This document shows, one piece after another, positions 28,063 to 37,665 of a stretch of DNA of 64,000 nt (position 1 is the first letter of the stretch; each line of letters begins with the position of its first letter). This DNA comes from CAVZVZ01 sp963778895 (GTDB lineage: Bacteria > Actinomycetota > Acidimicrobiia > Acidimicrobiales > Acidimicrobilacustridaceae). The stretch is from NCBI GenBank assembly GCA_963778895.1, contig CAVZVZ010000002.1:124001-188000 (forward strand), given 5' to 3'. Made by a program: the position numbers and the translations under genes. The notes beneath the pieces were generated by a model. That model did no database searches and was not told where the DNA came from. It saw only the letters and a program-made list of their open reading frames with translations.

Positions 28063-29166
28063 ATGCAGTTCGCCCTTTTCTACGAGATCCCCGTCCCGCG
28101 TCCGTGGGATGCAGAGAGCGAGTACCGCGCCTACCACGAGACGCTCGAGCAGGCCGTGGCCGGTGATCGCCTGGGATGGGACGCGTTCTGGACCGTGGAG
28201 CACCACTTCCTGCAGGAGTACTCGCACTGCTCGAACCCGGAGGTGTTGTACGGCGCGATCGCGGCGCGGACCGAGCGCATCCGCCTGGGTTACGGCGTGC
28301 GGCTGATGCCCAAGCCCTACAACCACCCGATGCGCACGGCCGAGTCCGTGGCGGTGTTGGACTTGCTGTCCAACGGACGCGTCGACTTCGGAACGGGTCG
28401 TTCGGCCACGCGCATCGAGCTCGAGGGCTTCGGGATCGACCCGAAGGACACGCGCGAGATGTGGCAAGAGGCGATCGAGCACGTGCACGGCGCATGGACC
28501 AACGACGAGTACGAGTTCGAGGGCAAACATTGGTCGATGCCGCGCCGGCGAGTACAGCCGAAACCGCGCCAGGACCCGCACCCGCCGGTGTTCGGAGCCA
28601 CGACGAGCGACGAAGGCCACGAGCAGATGGGCCGACTCGGTTTGGGACTGTGTTCGTTCGCCGTCGGGCTTCCACCCGACGAGGTCAAGCGCAAGATAGA
28701 CATCTATCGGGCGGCCATCGCCACGTGCGAGCAACCACTGACGAGCTTCGTCAACAACAAGGCAGCCACGTTCACCATGGCCATTTGCTCTGACGACGAG
28801 CGCGAGGCATGGGACGTCGCTCGCGAGTCCTTCGAGTGGTACCCCAAGGCCGGCGCCCGCCAGATCGGCGAGGTCGCGGAGTGGATGGCCGAACGCAAGC
28901 AAGACCTCGGGAACTACGGCTACGCCGCTGACATGAAGAAGATCGACGACGACGGATCGCTCGACCTGCTGAACCTCGACTATCTCGTCGAGTCGGGTGC
29001 ATGTGTGCTCGGCACCCCCGAACAGTGCATCGAAGCCTGCAAGAAGTACGAGGAAGCGGGTGTCGATCTACTGCTCTGTTTGGTGAACCCCTACAAGATC
29101 CCGCACGACAAGGTGATGCAGACCATCGAGTTGATGGGCACCAAGGTGATCCCCGCGTTCAGATGA
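28063..29166 (+). CDS. LLM-class flavin-dependent oxidoreductase, copy 2
   Basis: This intact 367-residue protein of the luciferase-like family contains MQFALFYEIPVPRPW, FWTVEHHFLQEYSHCSNPEV, LGYGVRLMPKPYNHPMRTAE and LLSNGRVDFGTGRS. The Glu-His-His and the GTGRS turn are typical of the bacterial-luciferase alkanal monooxygenase branch, which uses FMNH2 and oxygen. The ATG at 28063 has a GGAGG box 7 bases upstream and begins 2 bases after the TetR stop, so the two are co-transcribed. It overlaps the convergent CoA transferase by 8 bases. It differs in length and N-terminus from the other LLM gene at 22825-23779. Confidence 0.87.
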   Translation: MQFALFYEIPVPRPWDAESEYRAYHETLEQAVAGDRLGWDAFWTVEHHFLQEYSHCSNPEVLYGAIAARTERIRLGYGVRLMPKPYNHPMRTAESVAVLDLLSNGRVDFGTGRSATRIELEGFGIDPKDTREMWQEAIEHVHGAWTNDEYEFEGKHWSMPRRRVQPKPRQDPHPPVFGATTSDEGHEQMGRLGLGLCSFAVGLPPDEVKRKIDIYRAAIATCEQPLTSFVNNKAATFTMAICSDDEREAWDVARESFEWYPKAGARQIGEVAEWMAERKQDLGNYGYAADMKKIDDDGSLDLLNLDYLVESGACVLGTPEQCIEACKKYEEAGVDLLLCLVNPYKIPHDKVMQTIELMGTKVIPAFR

Positions 29167-30382
29167 CGCCGGCCGCCTGGTAGGCGGCGAGCTCCTCGTT
29201 GGTGAGACCAACGAGGTCACACCACACCTCCTCGTTGTGCTCACCCAGTCTCGGGGCGCTCGAGGGGACCGAGACCGGCTCGCCCACGAGACGGGGGAAC
29301 GGCGACTGCTGCAGCACCGGACCGATCGTCGCATCGTCGACGGTGACGAGATCGTGGCGAGCCTGCATGTGTGGGTCACTGGCGATGTCCGCCGCGGTGT
29401 AGGCGGTCGCGACCGGCACGTCGTACTCGACACAGCGTTGCTCGATGTCGGTGGCGGCGAGCGACCGTGTCCACTCGGCGACGATGCCGTTGATCAGATC
29501 ACCGTTCTGGGCTCGATCGGCGAGCCGAGTGAAGCGCGGATCGTCGGCCAGATCGGGTCGTTCCATCGCCTTGCACAGTCGGTGGAAGTTGGCGTCGCTG
29601 CCCGCGACGATGCAGACGTACTTGCCGTCGGCGGTTGGGTAGTTGTCGAGCGGGGCAGAGTTGGCGAGGCGGTTGCCCTCACGCTCGCGGACGATGCCCA
29701 AGCGGTCGTACCCCGCGATCGTCCATTCGAGGATGCGCAGCACTGCTCCGTAGAGACAAGCGTCGATGACCGCGCCTTTGCCGGTGTTGTGAACGTCACG
29801 GCGGTAGAGGGCCGCCAGCGCGGCGTGCGCGGCGAACACGCCGGTGAGGTAGTCGCTCACGGTGACACCCGGGCGAACGGGCGGGCGGTCGGGGTAGCCC
29901 GTGAGGTTGAGCAGGCCGCCGTAGCCGATGCCGAGCCGATCGAGGCCCGGACGCAACGAGTCGGGACCGTCCTGACCGAAGACCGAGATGCGGACCATGA
30001 CGATGCGCTCGTGTACGTCGGCGGGACCGACGTGCCATCGCTCCATGGTGCCGGGACGGAAGTTCTCGCAAACCACGTCGGCATGCAGGCACAGCTCCCG
30101 GAAGAGCCTCTGGCCGTCGGGCGTGCGCAGATCGAGGGTGCATCCCCGCCGGCCGCGTCCCTCGACCGACCAGAAGAGTGAGTGACCCGGACCGTCATCA
30201 CCGTCGACGGCGACGAATGGTCCGATCTCGCGCATGAAGTCGCCGTGGCCGGGCTGCTCGACCTTGATGACATCGGCACCCATCTCGCCCAGGAGGCCGG
30301 CACAGAACGGTGCGGAGATACGGGTTCCGACATCGATGACGCGCAGGCCTTCGAGGGGTCGGCCGTGCAGAGGACCGGTCAC
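29159..30382 (-). CDS. CaiB/BaiF family III CoA transferase
   Basis: This intact 407-residue enzyme has the family III phrases LRVIDVGTRISAPFCAGLLG, GADVIKVEQPGHGD and VVCENFRPGTMERW, and the nucleophilic aspartate Asp177 in GVTVSDYLTG, matching Asp169 of CaiB. It moves CoA between acyl groups without ATP, through an aspartyl-CoA anhydride. Its ATG overlaps the stop of the enoyl-CoA hydratase (ATGA), and the operon begins at the dehydrogenase at 32412. Its role is probably to pass CoA from a product acid to an incoming substrate acid. Confidence 0.88.
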   Translation of the reverse strand: MTGPLHGRPLEGLRVIDVGTRISAPFCAGLLGEMGADVIKVEQPGHGDFMREIGPFVAVDGDDGPGHSLFWSVEGRGRRGCTLDLRTPDGQRLFRELCLHADVVCENFRPGTMERWHVGPADVHERIVMVRISVFGQDGPDSLRPGLDRLGIGYGGLLNLTGYPDRPPVRPGVTVSDYLTGVFAAHAALAALYRRDVHNTGKGAVIDACLYGAVLRILEWTIAGYDRLGIVREREGNRLANSAPLDNYPTADGKYVCIVAGSDANFHRLCKAMERPDLADDPRFTRLADRAQNGDLINGIVAEWTRSLAATDIEQRCVEYDVPVATAYTAADIASDPHMQARHDLVTVDDATIGPVLQQSPFPRLVGEPVSVPSSAPRLGEHNEEVWCDLVGLTNEELAAYQAAGVI

Positions 30383-31231
30383 GAATCGCCCCGGTCACGG
30401 GCGTCGAACACTTCTTTCATCGACCCCATCTGCTCGCGCTCGTCGAGCTTGCCCAACGCAGTGGCGGTGTTGTGGGTGAAGTGGTGCGCCATGAAGTGGA
30501 AGTTCCACGAGTTGCGTTTGCCCATGAACTCGAAGGTCTGGTTGATCGAGTCCTTGATCCGTTCCGCGGTCACGGGTGGCACCAGGGCGATCTTGTCGGC
30601 CATCTCGCGGGTCACGGCCGCCAGCTGGTCACGCGGCACCACCTTGTTGACCATGCCCAACCGCCACGCCTCGTCGGCATCGATCGCGTCGCCGGTCAGG
30701 AGGAACTCCTTGGCCTTGCGGATCCCGAGCTCCCACGGTTCGACCAGGAGCTCGACGCCCATGCCGCTCATGCGCGCCACGGGGTTCTGGAACGACGCGT
30801 CGTCGCTGGCGACGATCAGGTCGCACATGGCGGCCAGCATCACGCCCGCGGCGATGCACTTGCCTTGTACGGCGGCGATGGTCGGCTTCGGGAACTCGTA
30901 GATGCGGACGCACTTGTCGAAGTAGACGTTGCGCTCGTGGCGGAACTTGCCCTCGGCCGTCGACCGGCGCTCGCGCAGCGCAGGATCGGCATCGGGGCCA
31001 ACCAGCTCCTTGAGGTCATGGCCGGACGAGAAGTGCTTGCCGTCGGCTGCGAGGATCACGACCCGGACGGAGTCGTCATCTCGCGCCACGTCGAAGGCCC
31101 GGTCGATCTCGTCGATCATCTGCATCGACTGGGCGTTGGCTTGGTCCGGTCGATGCAATGTGATCGTGGCCGACGCTGCCATCGGTCTCGTATCGGATCG
31201 TGCCAAAGGGCTTCTGGTCGGCGGCGTTCAT
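30379..31231 (-). CDS. enoyl-CoA hydratase/isomerase family protein (frameshifted)
   Basis: The crotonase fold is clear: ITLHRPDQANAQSMQMID, the oxyanion phrase ADGKHFSSGHDLKEL, then TIAAVQGKCIAAGVMLAAMC and GMGVELLVEPWELG. The true start is MNAADQKPFGTIRYETDG at 31231, whose ATGA overlaps the dehydrogenase stop; the frame changes near 31175. Repaired length is about 284 residues. The oxyanion-forming residues are present, but the catalytic glutamates common to hydratases are not obvious, so a role as isomerase or hydrolase is possible. It is the middle gene of a dehydrogenase-hydratase-CoA transferase operon under operator site 6. Confidence 0.85.
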
Positions 31232-32412
31232 CGTGGCTCCCTCGGAAGTCCCAGCACCCGCTCACCGATGATCGTGCGCTGGATCTCGTTCGTGCCCGCG
31301 AAGATCGACGCGGATTGGTAGTACAGCCAACTTCGTTGCCAGCGGCCGTCACCGGGATTGCCGTTGGCCCCCCACCACAGTGACGAGCGATCGCCGAGTA
31401 CAGCCATGGCCGTGTCGTGCAGTCGCTTGCTCATCTCACTCCAGTACAGCTTCAAGGCACTGCCTTCGGGACCGAGCTCGCGACCATTCTGCAGCCGCGA
31501 CAGCGACCGCCAGTTGTGCAGCTGGAAAAGTCGGACTTCGACGTAGGCCTCGGCCAGCCGCTGCTGCAATCGATGATCGTCGTATCGCTCCTGATCGATT
31601 GCGAGGCGAAGCAGCTCCTCGAGCAACTGCGCGTGGATCACGAGCTGGCGAGGGTTCGTGCCCCGTTCATGGGTGAGCGTGGAGGACGACACGCGCCAGC
31701 CGTTGTTCAGCTCTCCGACGACGTGCTCATCGGGCACGAAGGCGTCGGTGAAGAACACCTCGTTGAAGTCGGTCTCGTCGGTGATCTGACGCAAGGGTCG
31801 GACATCGACGCCGGGCTGGTGCATGTCGATCACCATCGCAGTGATGCCCTTGTGCTTCGGGGCGTCGACGTCCGTGCGCGCGAGCAGAAGACCCCAGTCG
31901 GCGAACTGTGCATAGGACGTCCACACCTTCTGGCCGTTCACGTGCCAACCGCCGTCGACCTTGGTCGCACGGGTGCGGAGCGAAGCGAGGTCACTGCCGG
32001 CTTCGGGCTCGCTGAACAGCTGACACCAGAGCTGATCGGCCCGCAGGATGTCCGGCGAGCCAACGCTGCTTCTGCTCGCTCGTTGCCGTGCGCGAGCAAG
32101 GTGGGCCCGACGAGGTTGATGCCGATGCGGCCGACCAACTCGGGTGCCCTCGCCCGAGCCAGCTCCTCCTGCACGACGTAGTGATCGAGCGGTCCGGCGG
32201 CGCGACCGCCGTACTCGACCGGCCAGGTCACCCCGACCCAGCCGGCGTCGGCCAGATCCCGTTGCCACCCGCGCAGGAACGCGAACCTCTTCGGCCAGGT
32301 CGTCGAAATGTGGTGGTAGCCCCTTGCCGTACTCCCACGGCAGGTTGGCTCGCAGCCAGGCGCGGCACTGCTCCCGTAGCTCGTCCTGTTCGGGCGTGGC
32401 GCGCAGATCCAT
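31228..32412 (-). CDS. acyl-CoA dehydrogenase, long type (frameshifted)
   Basis: It starts MDLRATPEQDELREQCRAWL at 32412 and contains LWCQLFSEPEAGSDLASL, GQKVWTSYAQFADWGLLLAR and a C-terminal AGTNEIQRTIIGERVLGLPR. Indels near 32290 and 32065 break the frame; about 395 residues after repair. It is the long type that pairs with short dehydrogenases. The short-type gene at 32474 is divergent across operator site 6, an arrangement that repeats the pair at 25009/25086. It leads an operon with the hydratase and CoA transferase. Confidence 0.87.
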   Translation of the reverse strand: MDLRATPEQDELREQCRAWLRANLPWEYGKGLPPHFDDLAEEVRVPARVATGSGRRRLGRGDLAGRVRRSRRRTARSLRRAGGAGSGEGTRVGRPHRHQPRRAHLARARQRASRSSVGSPDILRADQLWCQLFSEPEAGSDLASLRTRATKVDGGWHVNGQKVWTSYAQFADWGLLLARTDVDAPKHKGITAMVIDMHQPGVDVRPLRQITDETDFNEVFFTDAFVPDEHVVGELNNGWRVSSSTLTHERGTNPRQLVIHAQLLEELLRLAIDQERYDDHRLQQRLAEAYVEVRLFQLHNWRSLSRLQNGRELGPEGSALKLYWSEMSKRLHDTAMAVLGDRSSLWWGANGNPGDGRWQRSWLYYQSASIFAGTNEIQRTIIGERVLGLPREPR

Positions 32413-32445
32413 GGCTCGCTCATCGTAGGTGGTCGCGTGCGAGCC

Positions 32446-32459
32446 TGACATGGACGTCA
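32446..32459. promoter_or_regulatory. TGAC-N6-GTCA palindromic operator, site 6
   Basis: The core TGACATGGACGTCA is flanked by CC and GG (CCTGAC/GTCAGG perfect 6-base arms). It lies between the divergent acyl-CoA dehydrogenase starts at 32412 and 32474, only 14 bases from the latter. Confidence 0.78.
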
Positions 32460-32473
32460 GGTACTGTGCCTCG

Positions 32474-33534
32474 ATGGATTTCGAGCTCAGCGACGACCAG
32501 CTGGCGCTGCGGGACGCGGCGGCCGAGTTGCTCGACGGGTTTGCCTCCTCGACCCAGGTGCGCGCCGTGGTCGACGCGGGCGGAGGGCTCGACAGCAAGC
32601 TCTGGGCCGCGATGCTCGAGCAGGGCTGGACGGGTATCGGGCGTGCCCGAAGCAAACGGTGGGCTGGGCCTGGGTTGGGTCGAGCTCGCGGTGTTGCTGG
32701 AACAGGTCGGCGCGCACGCTGCGCCCGCACCGATCCTGCAGCAGGTCGTTGCGCTCGAGGTCTTGGTGCGGGCCGGGTCGCCCCTCGTCTCCGAGGTGCT
32801 GAGCGGTGAGACCGTGGCAGCCGTCAGCTTCACACCGATAACCGCCCGCGAGACCGACGGCGACTGGTTCGTCGACGGTACGACGGAGCCGGTGGTCTAC
32901 GGGCCCTCCGCGGATCTCGCCATCGTTCGCACCGAGCAAGCCGTCTTCGCTGTCGACCTCGAGGGGGTGAGGCCGGTCGCCGAGGCCGCGATGGATCGCA
33001 CTCGCGAGCTCGGTTGGTTGCGATTCGATGCGACGCCCGCGAGGCGCCTCGGTGGGGAGGAGCTGGTCGACCTGCTCGTCGACGTCGGCGCACTGGCGTA
33101 CGCCGCCGAGCTGCTTGGGCATCGGAAGCGCCGCACTCGATCTGGCCGTGGCCTACGCGAAGGAGCGCGAGCAGTTCGGCCGTCCGATCGGGAGCTTCCA
33201 GGCCGTCAAGCACCGATGTGCCGACATGCTCGTCGACGTGGAGGGCATGCGTTCGGCCGTCTACTACGCGGCGTGGTGCATCGCGGCCGACGATCGTGAC
33301 CGCTCGGTGGCGGCGTCGACCGCGAAGACCTGGTGCTCGGACGCCGGCCGGCGAGTCACCGCGTCGTGCTTGCAGGTTCACGGCGGCATTGGCTTCACGT
33401 GGGAATCCGACGTTCACCTGTACCTGAAGCGTGCGCAGCTCGATGAGGTCTCGTTCGGAGATGCCGTGTTCCATCGCGCGCGGCTCGCGTCGTTGTTGCG
33501 CGCCCGCGTCGACGCCGGCGAGAGCGTCATCTGA
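32474..33534 (+). CDS. acyl-CoA dehydrogenase, short type (frameshifted)
   Basis: It begins MDFELSDDQLALRDAAAELL and ends through AYAKEREQFGRPIGSFQAVK and LQVHGGIGFTWESDVHLYLK. It lacks the SEPEAGSD phrase of the long type. The frame changes near 32640 and 33115; about 354 residues after repair. Paired divergently with the long-type gene at 32412, it probably forms the second subunit of one heterotetramer. The operator lies 14 bases upstream of its ATG, so a bound protein would block the promoter or the transcript start. Confidence 0.87.
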
Positions 33535-33561
33535 GTTAAGGAAAAGTCGCCCCCGTCCCCC

Positions 33562-33590
33562 TTGCGGCGGCTGTCCCCGCTCCCTACATT
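33562..33590 (+). promoter_or_regulatory. candidate sigma70-type promoter for the exported-protein pair
   Basis: TTGCGG (33562-33567) and TACATT (33585-33590) are 17 bases apart, a fair -35/-10 fit. The -10 box lies 47 bases before the lipoprotein start. No TGAC-N6-GTCA site is seen in this 103-base gap, so these two genes appear to stand outside the regulon. Confidence 0.3.
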
Positions 33591-33637
33591 CCGCCTGTTG
33601 CCGACGGCGGTCGGCCAAGAGGCTCGAGGCGAGGACC

Positions 33638-34212
33638 ATGTGGCGGAGATTCATTGCTGTCGCGGCATTCGTCGCGTCGTGCGTGTAGTAGCGCATCGAC
33701 GACGGTGGGCACGTCGACATCGACGCGAGTGGCGAACGACCCGACGATCGCCGGTCGCGACGAACGAGGAGCGTCCGACCTCGATCCACGACCGGGTACT
33801 CGACGCGGTAGAGGGGTTCGACCGATCGACCCTGACGGTGAACGATCCGCCCGACCCGACCCACCCCGATTTGGCGAAGTTCCGCACGGGGGAGGTGTTG
33901 GCCAACGCACGGAATGCGGTGCTCCAGAACCAGCAGTTCGGTATTGCGTATCGCCTTCCGAGCGGCACGCAATACACGCACACGGCGATGATCGTGCAAG
34001 CGACCGATGTTCGGGCCGTCGTGCACGACTGCGTGATCGATCGTGCCCAGCAGGTCGCTCTCGCCGATGGTCGGGTTCTGAACGACGCCGTGGCCACCAA
34101 GTTGTTCGAGACCACGCTGGTCGTGAGTGAGGGAGTGTGGAAGGTGTCCGAGAACACTCTCCTCGACCGCTGGGAGGGGGTGCGAGGGTGCGCCGTGCCC
34201 GGCTCGCACTGA
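33638..34212 (+). CDS. putative lipoprotein of unknown function (frameshifted)
   Basis: It begins MWRRFIAVAAFVASC, a short signal with a cysteine placed as in lipoproteins, followed by a Ser/Thr-rich linker. The mature domain includes PTHPDLAKFRTGEVLANARN, FGIAYRLPSGTQYTHTAMIV and VVHDCVIDRAQQVALADGR. I see an alpha+beta pattern such as NTF2-like folds have, but no family motif I can name. Indels near 33685 and 33755 break the start. About 190 residues. It is followed, with overlap, by another exported protein, so they probably work together at the cell surface. Confidence 0.6.
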
Positions 34213-35058
34213 TCTCCGCGTTGCTGTCCTGGCTCGCGGCGACGGGCACCTCCGGCGCGGAGATCGGCGAGCACACGGGCGGGGCCAAGGGCGGGGCGGT
34301 GATCGTCGGCGGAACACCGGTGGCCATCGCGATTGCCGCCCCATCGGGCACGGTGGCGTCGTGGGAGCGACGGGGCGGAGGCGACGGGCCGCACTGGACA
34401 TGTGGGTACTACGGGTTCGAGAACGGCTCGTCGTCGAGCGTGTCGATCAACATCGACTACGGCAGCGGGCCCCGACAACCTGTGGCGGGCCTCATCTACG
34501 GGCTCCAGTGCTGGGACCAGACCGGCGAGCTCGTCTACAGCTGGTTCGGCGTGTACGACCCAGCCGATCCGTTCGTCGGTCTCATGGCCGGTGAGCGGGC
34601 CGCGGAGCTCGCCCTCGAACGACTCGAGTTGTCCGACCCGATCGTGCGGTTCAACCCGCCCGGCGACCAGCTCGTTGGTCTGCAGAGCTGGCTTTGGGTC
34701 GACACGCTCTGGGCGCCGGCCGAGGCAGCGGCCAGCGTCACGGGCGTCACGGCCACGGTCACCGCCAGCCCGGAGTTCGTGGAATGGGACACCGGCGACG
34801 GATACACGCTCACGTGTCGAGGGCCGGGCGACCAGCTACGAGGTGTCGAAACCGGCCGACGAGCAGACGAGTACGTGCGGCCACGCGTTCGGCTCGCCGT
34901 CGTACACCCAGCCCGACGGCGTGTACCAGGTGACTGCCACGGTGACCTACGCCGTGGCGTGGCACGCCACCGACGGCACCGGCGCCGATGTCGGCCCGAT
35001 CACACGAGCCGCGACCGTCCCGGTACGCGTGGTCGAGGTTCAGGCCGTGATCAATTGA
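34188..35058 (+). CDS. secreted protein with PKD-like domain (frameshifted)
   Basis: The GTG at 34188 gives a classic signal peptide (VRRARLALISALLSWLAATG, cleavage near SGA-EI). The middle contains YGLQCWDQTGELVYSWFGVY and a WLWV turn. The C-terminal third has a PKD-like pattern of beta-strands: VTATVTASPEFVEWDTGDGY, then a CGHAF cysteine and YQVTATVTYAVAW. One frameshift near 34835. About 290 residues. Proteins of this layout are common and uncharacterised in actinobacteria. It overlaps the lipoprotein gene by 25 bases and converges on the acyl-CoA synthetase with an 8-base overlap. Confidence 0.7.
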
Positions 35059-36439
35059 CGTCCGGCTGCGGTCGAGCCAGTTCCTTCAGGTGCTCGCGGT
35101 CGATCTTCCCGCTGGGAAGTCTGGGCAGCTGCTCGACGCGCAGCACCCTCTCCGGAGTCTTGAACCGAGCGATCTCGTGTTCTGCGAACCATCGGCGGCA
35201 GTCGTCCACGGTGAAGTCGGCCGACGACACAACGATCGCGGCCACTTGCTCACCCAGCCGTTCGTGCGGGACGCCGACGACGATCGTCTCCGAGATCTCG
35301 GGGTGGGCCAACAGGATGTCCTCGACTTCGCGTACCGAGATGTTCTCGCCGCCCCGGATGATCACGTCCTTGATGCGTCCGGTGATGGTCAACCAACCGT
35401 CGGCGTTGATCTGGGCGAGGTCGCCGGTTCGAAACCATCCGTCGCTCGTCATGACACTGATCGTCTGTTCGTCGGACAGGTAGCCGGCGAAGAGCTCGGG
35501 GCCCCGGACCTGCAGCTCGCCCTCTCTGATGCGCAGCTCGGCATCGCCGATGACGTGGCCATCGAAGAAACGGGCGAGCATGGGGTCGTCGCCAGCCTCT
35601 GACGTCGCCACTGTCGGCGCCTCGGTCGAACCGTATGACCGCTTCACCAATGCACCCAGCTCGTCGGTTGCGCGTTCGACGAAGGTCGCGGCCACACCGG
35701 CTCCACCCGACGAGACGAGGCGCAACGACTCGACGCGCCGGGCGGAGAACGATGGGTCGTCCATGAGATCGACGAAGAAGGTGGGCGGTCCGACCATGAA
35801 CGACACGCGCTCACGCTCGATCAGCTCGAGCGCGATCGATGGTGACCATCGATCGAGCAGCACGGTCGTCATTCCGACGGCGGCGGACACGAGGATTCCG
35901 TTGAGCAGCCCGGAGATGTGCGCGAGGGGCGCGGGCATGAGGACCACATCGGACGGCACCAGCTCGTGCACCCCGATCATGAGGGTGGTCTTGTAGACGA
36001 GTGACCGATGGGTGTGGCGCACGCCCTTCGGCTGACCGGTCGACCCCGCGGTGAACAACACCACCGCGTCGTCGTCGGGTTCGGCATCGATCTCGGTCGC
36101 GGCGTCGGCCCGACCCAGCTCGTCAACCTCCGCGTCGGTGGTGAGCACCAGGCTCGGTTCGACCTGATCGACCAGGTCGTCGACTTCACGCGGGCCGAAC
36201 CGGTGGTGGAGCGGGACGGCGCGGGCTCCGACGCGCCAGCACGCTCGGTACACGAGGACGGAATCGACGGTGTTCCGCGATCGGAACGCGACCGAGTCAC
36301 CGCGCCGCACCCCGCGGGCTCGCAGGCCTCCTGCCACCCGGCTGGCCCGCTCGGTGATGTCGGCGACGCGCCGGTCGCCGTCGACGACGAGCCACGGTGC
36401 GCGCGACAGGAGATGCTCGAGCGTGGGCTCCCGGCTCAC
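35051..36439 (-). CDS. AMP-dependent acyl-CoA synthetase/ligase
   Basis: This intact 462-residue enzyme has the ATP-binding loop FTAGSTGQPKGVRHTH, the adenylate-site phrase RSYGSTEAPT, GWFRTGDLAQINADGWL, GRIKDVIIRGGENISV, and the catalytic lysine in LPRLPSGKIDREHL. All key positions are normal. It activates an unknown carboxylate to CoA. Its ATG overlaps the stop of the zinc alcohol dehydrogenase (ATGA). The operon runs SDR, alcohol dehydrogenase, synthetase from 38444 under operator site 7: oxidation of an alcohol to an acid, then activation, would fit. Confidence 0.9.
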   Translation of the reverse strand: MSREPTLEHLLSRAPWLVVDGDRRVADITERASRVAGGLRARGVRRGDSVAFRSRNTVDSVLVYRACWRVGARAVPLHHRFGPREVDDLVDQVEPSLVLTTDAEVDELGRADAATEIDAEPDDDAVVLFTAGSTGQPKGVRHTHRSLVYKTTLMIGVHELVPSDVVLMPAPLAHISGLLNGILVSAAVGMTTVLLDRWSPSIALELIERERVSFMVGPPTFFVDLMDDPSFSARRVESLRLVSSGGAGVAATFVERATDELGALVKRSYGSTEAPTVATSEAGDDPMLARFFDGHVIGDAELRIREGELQVRGPELFAGYLSDEQTISVMTSDGWFRTGDLAQINADGWLTITGRIKDVIIRGGENISVREVEDILLAHPEISETIVVGVPHERLGEQVAAIVVSSADFTVDDCRRWFAEHEIARFKTPERVLRVEQLPRLPSGKIDREHLKELARPQPDVN

Positions 36440-37665
36440 CGGAAGTCGAAGGCCACCTTGATGGCCCCGGTTTCGCCTTGATCGATGATCGTCATCATCG
36501 CATCACGCCACTGGTCGAGTCGGAACTCGTGCGTGAGCATGCCGGTGAGGTCGACCCGCCCGGAACGCACGAGGTCGAGGTAGTGCTCCATGCCGTGCTT
36601 GCGCACGCCGTCGACCTCCTCGATGCCGAACGCGTTCGACCCGATGAGATGCAGCTCCTTGAAGTACCACGGCGTCCATTCGAATCGAGCCGGCGACGCC
36701 ACGCCCGTTTGCACCAGCTTTCCGCCGTGCGCCAGAACGCGCAGGCCCACCTCGAGCGTCTCGGGGTAACCGACGGTGTCGTACACGGTGTCGATGTGGC
36801 CCGGATAGACGAGCGGGAGCCCTTCCCAGGGCTTGCGGACGATGCCGCCGGACCAATCCGCCAACGCACGGATGAGTGCGTCGCGAGGCTCGGGCGCGAA
36901 GACCGTGGCGCCGAGGCGTTCGGCCAATGCCGCTTGCGCGGGCCAACGGGCGATGCTCGCCACTTCGACGGAGGGGTACAACGCTCGCAGGATCGCGAGC
37001 GACGTCGTGCCCAGGGCCCCGGAGCCGTACACGACGACCCGGCCGCCGTCCGGTGGTGGGTTGCGGGTGATCGCGTGCAACGAGACCGAGAACGGATCCG
37101 CGAGCACTGCGACCTCGTCGGTGACATCGTCGGGCACGGCGAACACCATCGACCGATGCGCCGGCAGGTACTCGGCGAAGCCGCCCGTAGCGTCCTTCGA
37201 GTTGCCGGTGTGGATACCCGGGGCCAAGCGCCCGTCGACGAAGCTCCAACACGCGCTGAAGTTGCCGTTCTGGCATTCGGGACACATCGGGTCGATGCCT
37301 CTGGGCGCGCACGACAGCCATGGGTTCAACACCACACGCTGGCCGACTTCGAGGTCGTCGATCGCGGCGCCCACTTCGACGACGTCGGCCACGACCTCGT
37401 GGCCCATGACCTGTGGGAACGAGATCAGCGCGGTCATGGGGCTGTCGCCCGCGTCTTCGAAGTCCATGAGGATCTGCTTCGAGTCCGAACCGCAGATGCC
37501 GGTGAGCCGGGTCTTCAACACGACCCAGTCGTCGGCGATGAGGGTGGGATCGGGCACGTCCTCGACCTTCATCGGCGTGGACGCGAGATGTTGCACCAGG
37601 CGGTGCGCGTCGGGCGCGGGCGGATCGACAGGCTCGGGATCGGTGAGGAAGACGAGCGCTCTCAC
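36436..37665 (-). CDS. zinc-dependent alcohol dehydrogenase (MDR family)
   Basis: This 409-residue protein has the catalytic zinc residues in GICGSDSKQ and MGHEV, a cysteine-rich structural-zinc loop (CAPRGIDPMCPECQNGNFSAC region, about residues 118-139), and a Rossmann turn VVVYGSGALGTTSLAI. It is longer than the usual 340-380 residues because of an N-terminal extension and an insert in the cofactor domain. The GTG at 37665 overlaps the SDR stop (GTGA), so the two are coupled. It oxidises an alcohol or reduces a carbonyl with NAD(P); the substrate is unknown. Confidence 0.87.
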   Translation of the reverse strand: MRALVFLTDPEPVDPPAPDAHRLVQHLASTPMKVEDVPDPTLIADDWVVLKTRLTGICGSDSKQILMDFEDAGDSPMTALISFPQVMGHEVVADVVEVGAAIDDLEVGQRVVLNPWLSCAPRGIDPMCPECQNGNFSACWSFVDGRLAPGIHTGNSKDATGGFAEYLPAHRSMVFAVPDDVTDEVAVLADPFSVSLHAITRNPPPDGGRVVVYGSGALGTTSLAILRALYPSVEVASIARWPAQAALAERLGATVFAPEPRDALIRALADWSGGIVRKPWEGLPLVYPGHIDTVYDTVGYPETLEVGLRVLAHGGKLVQTGVASPARFEWTPWYFKELHLIGSNAFGIEEVDGVRKHGMEHYLDLVRSGRVDLTGMLTHEFRLDQWRDAMMTIIDQGETGAIKVAFDFR

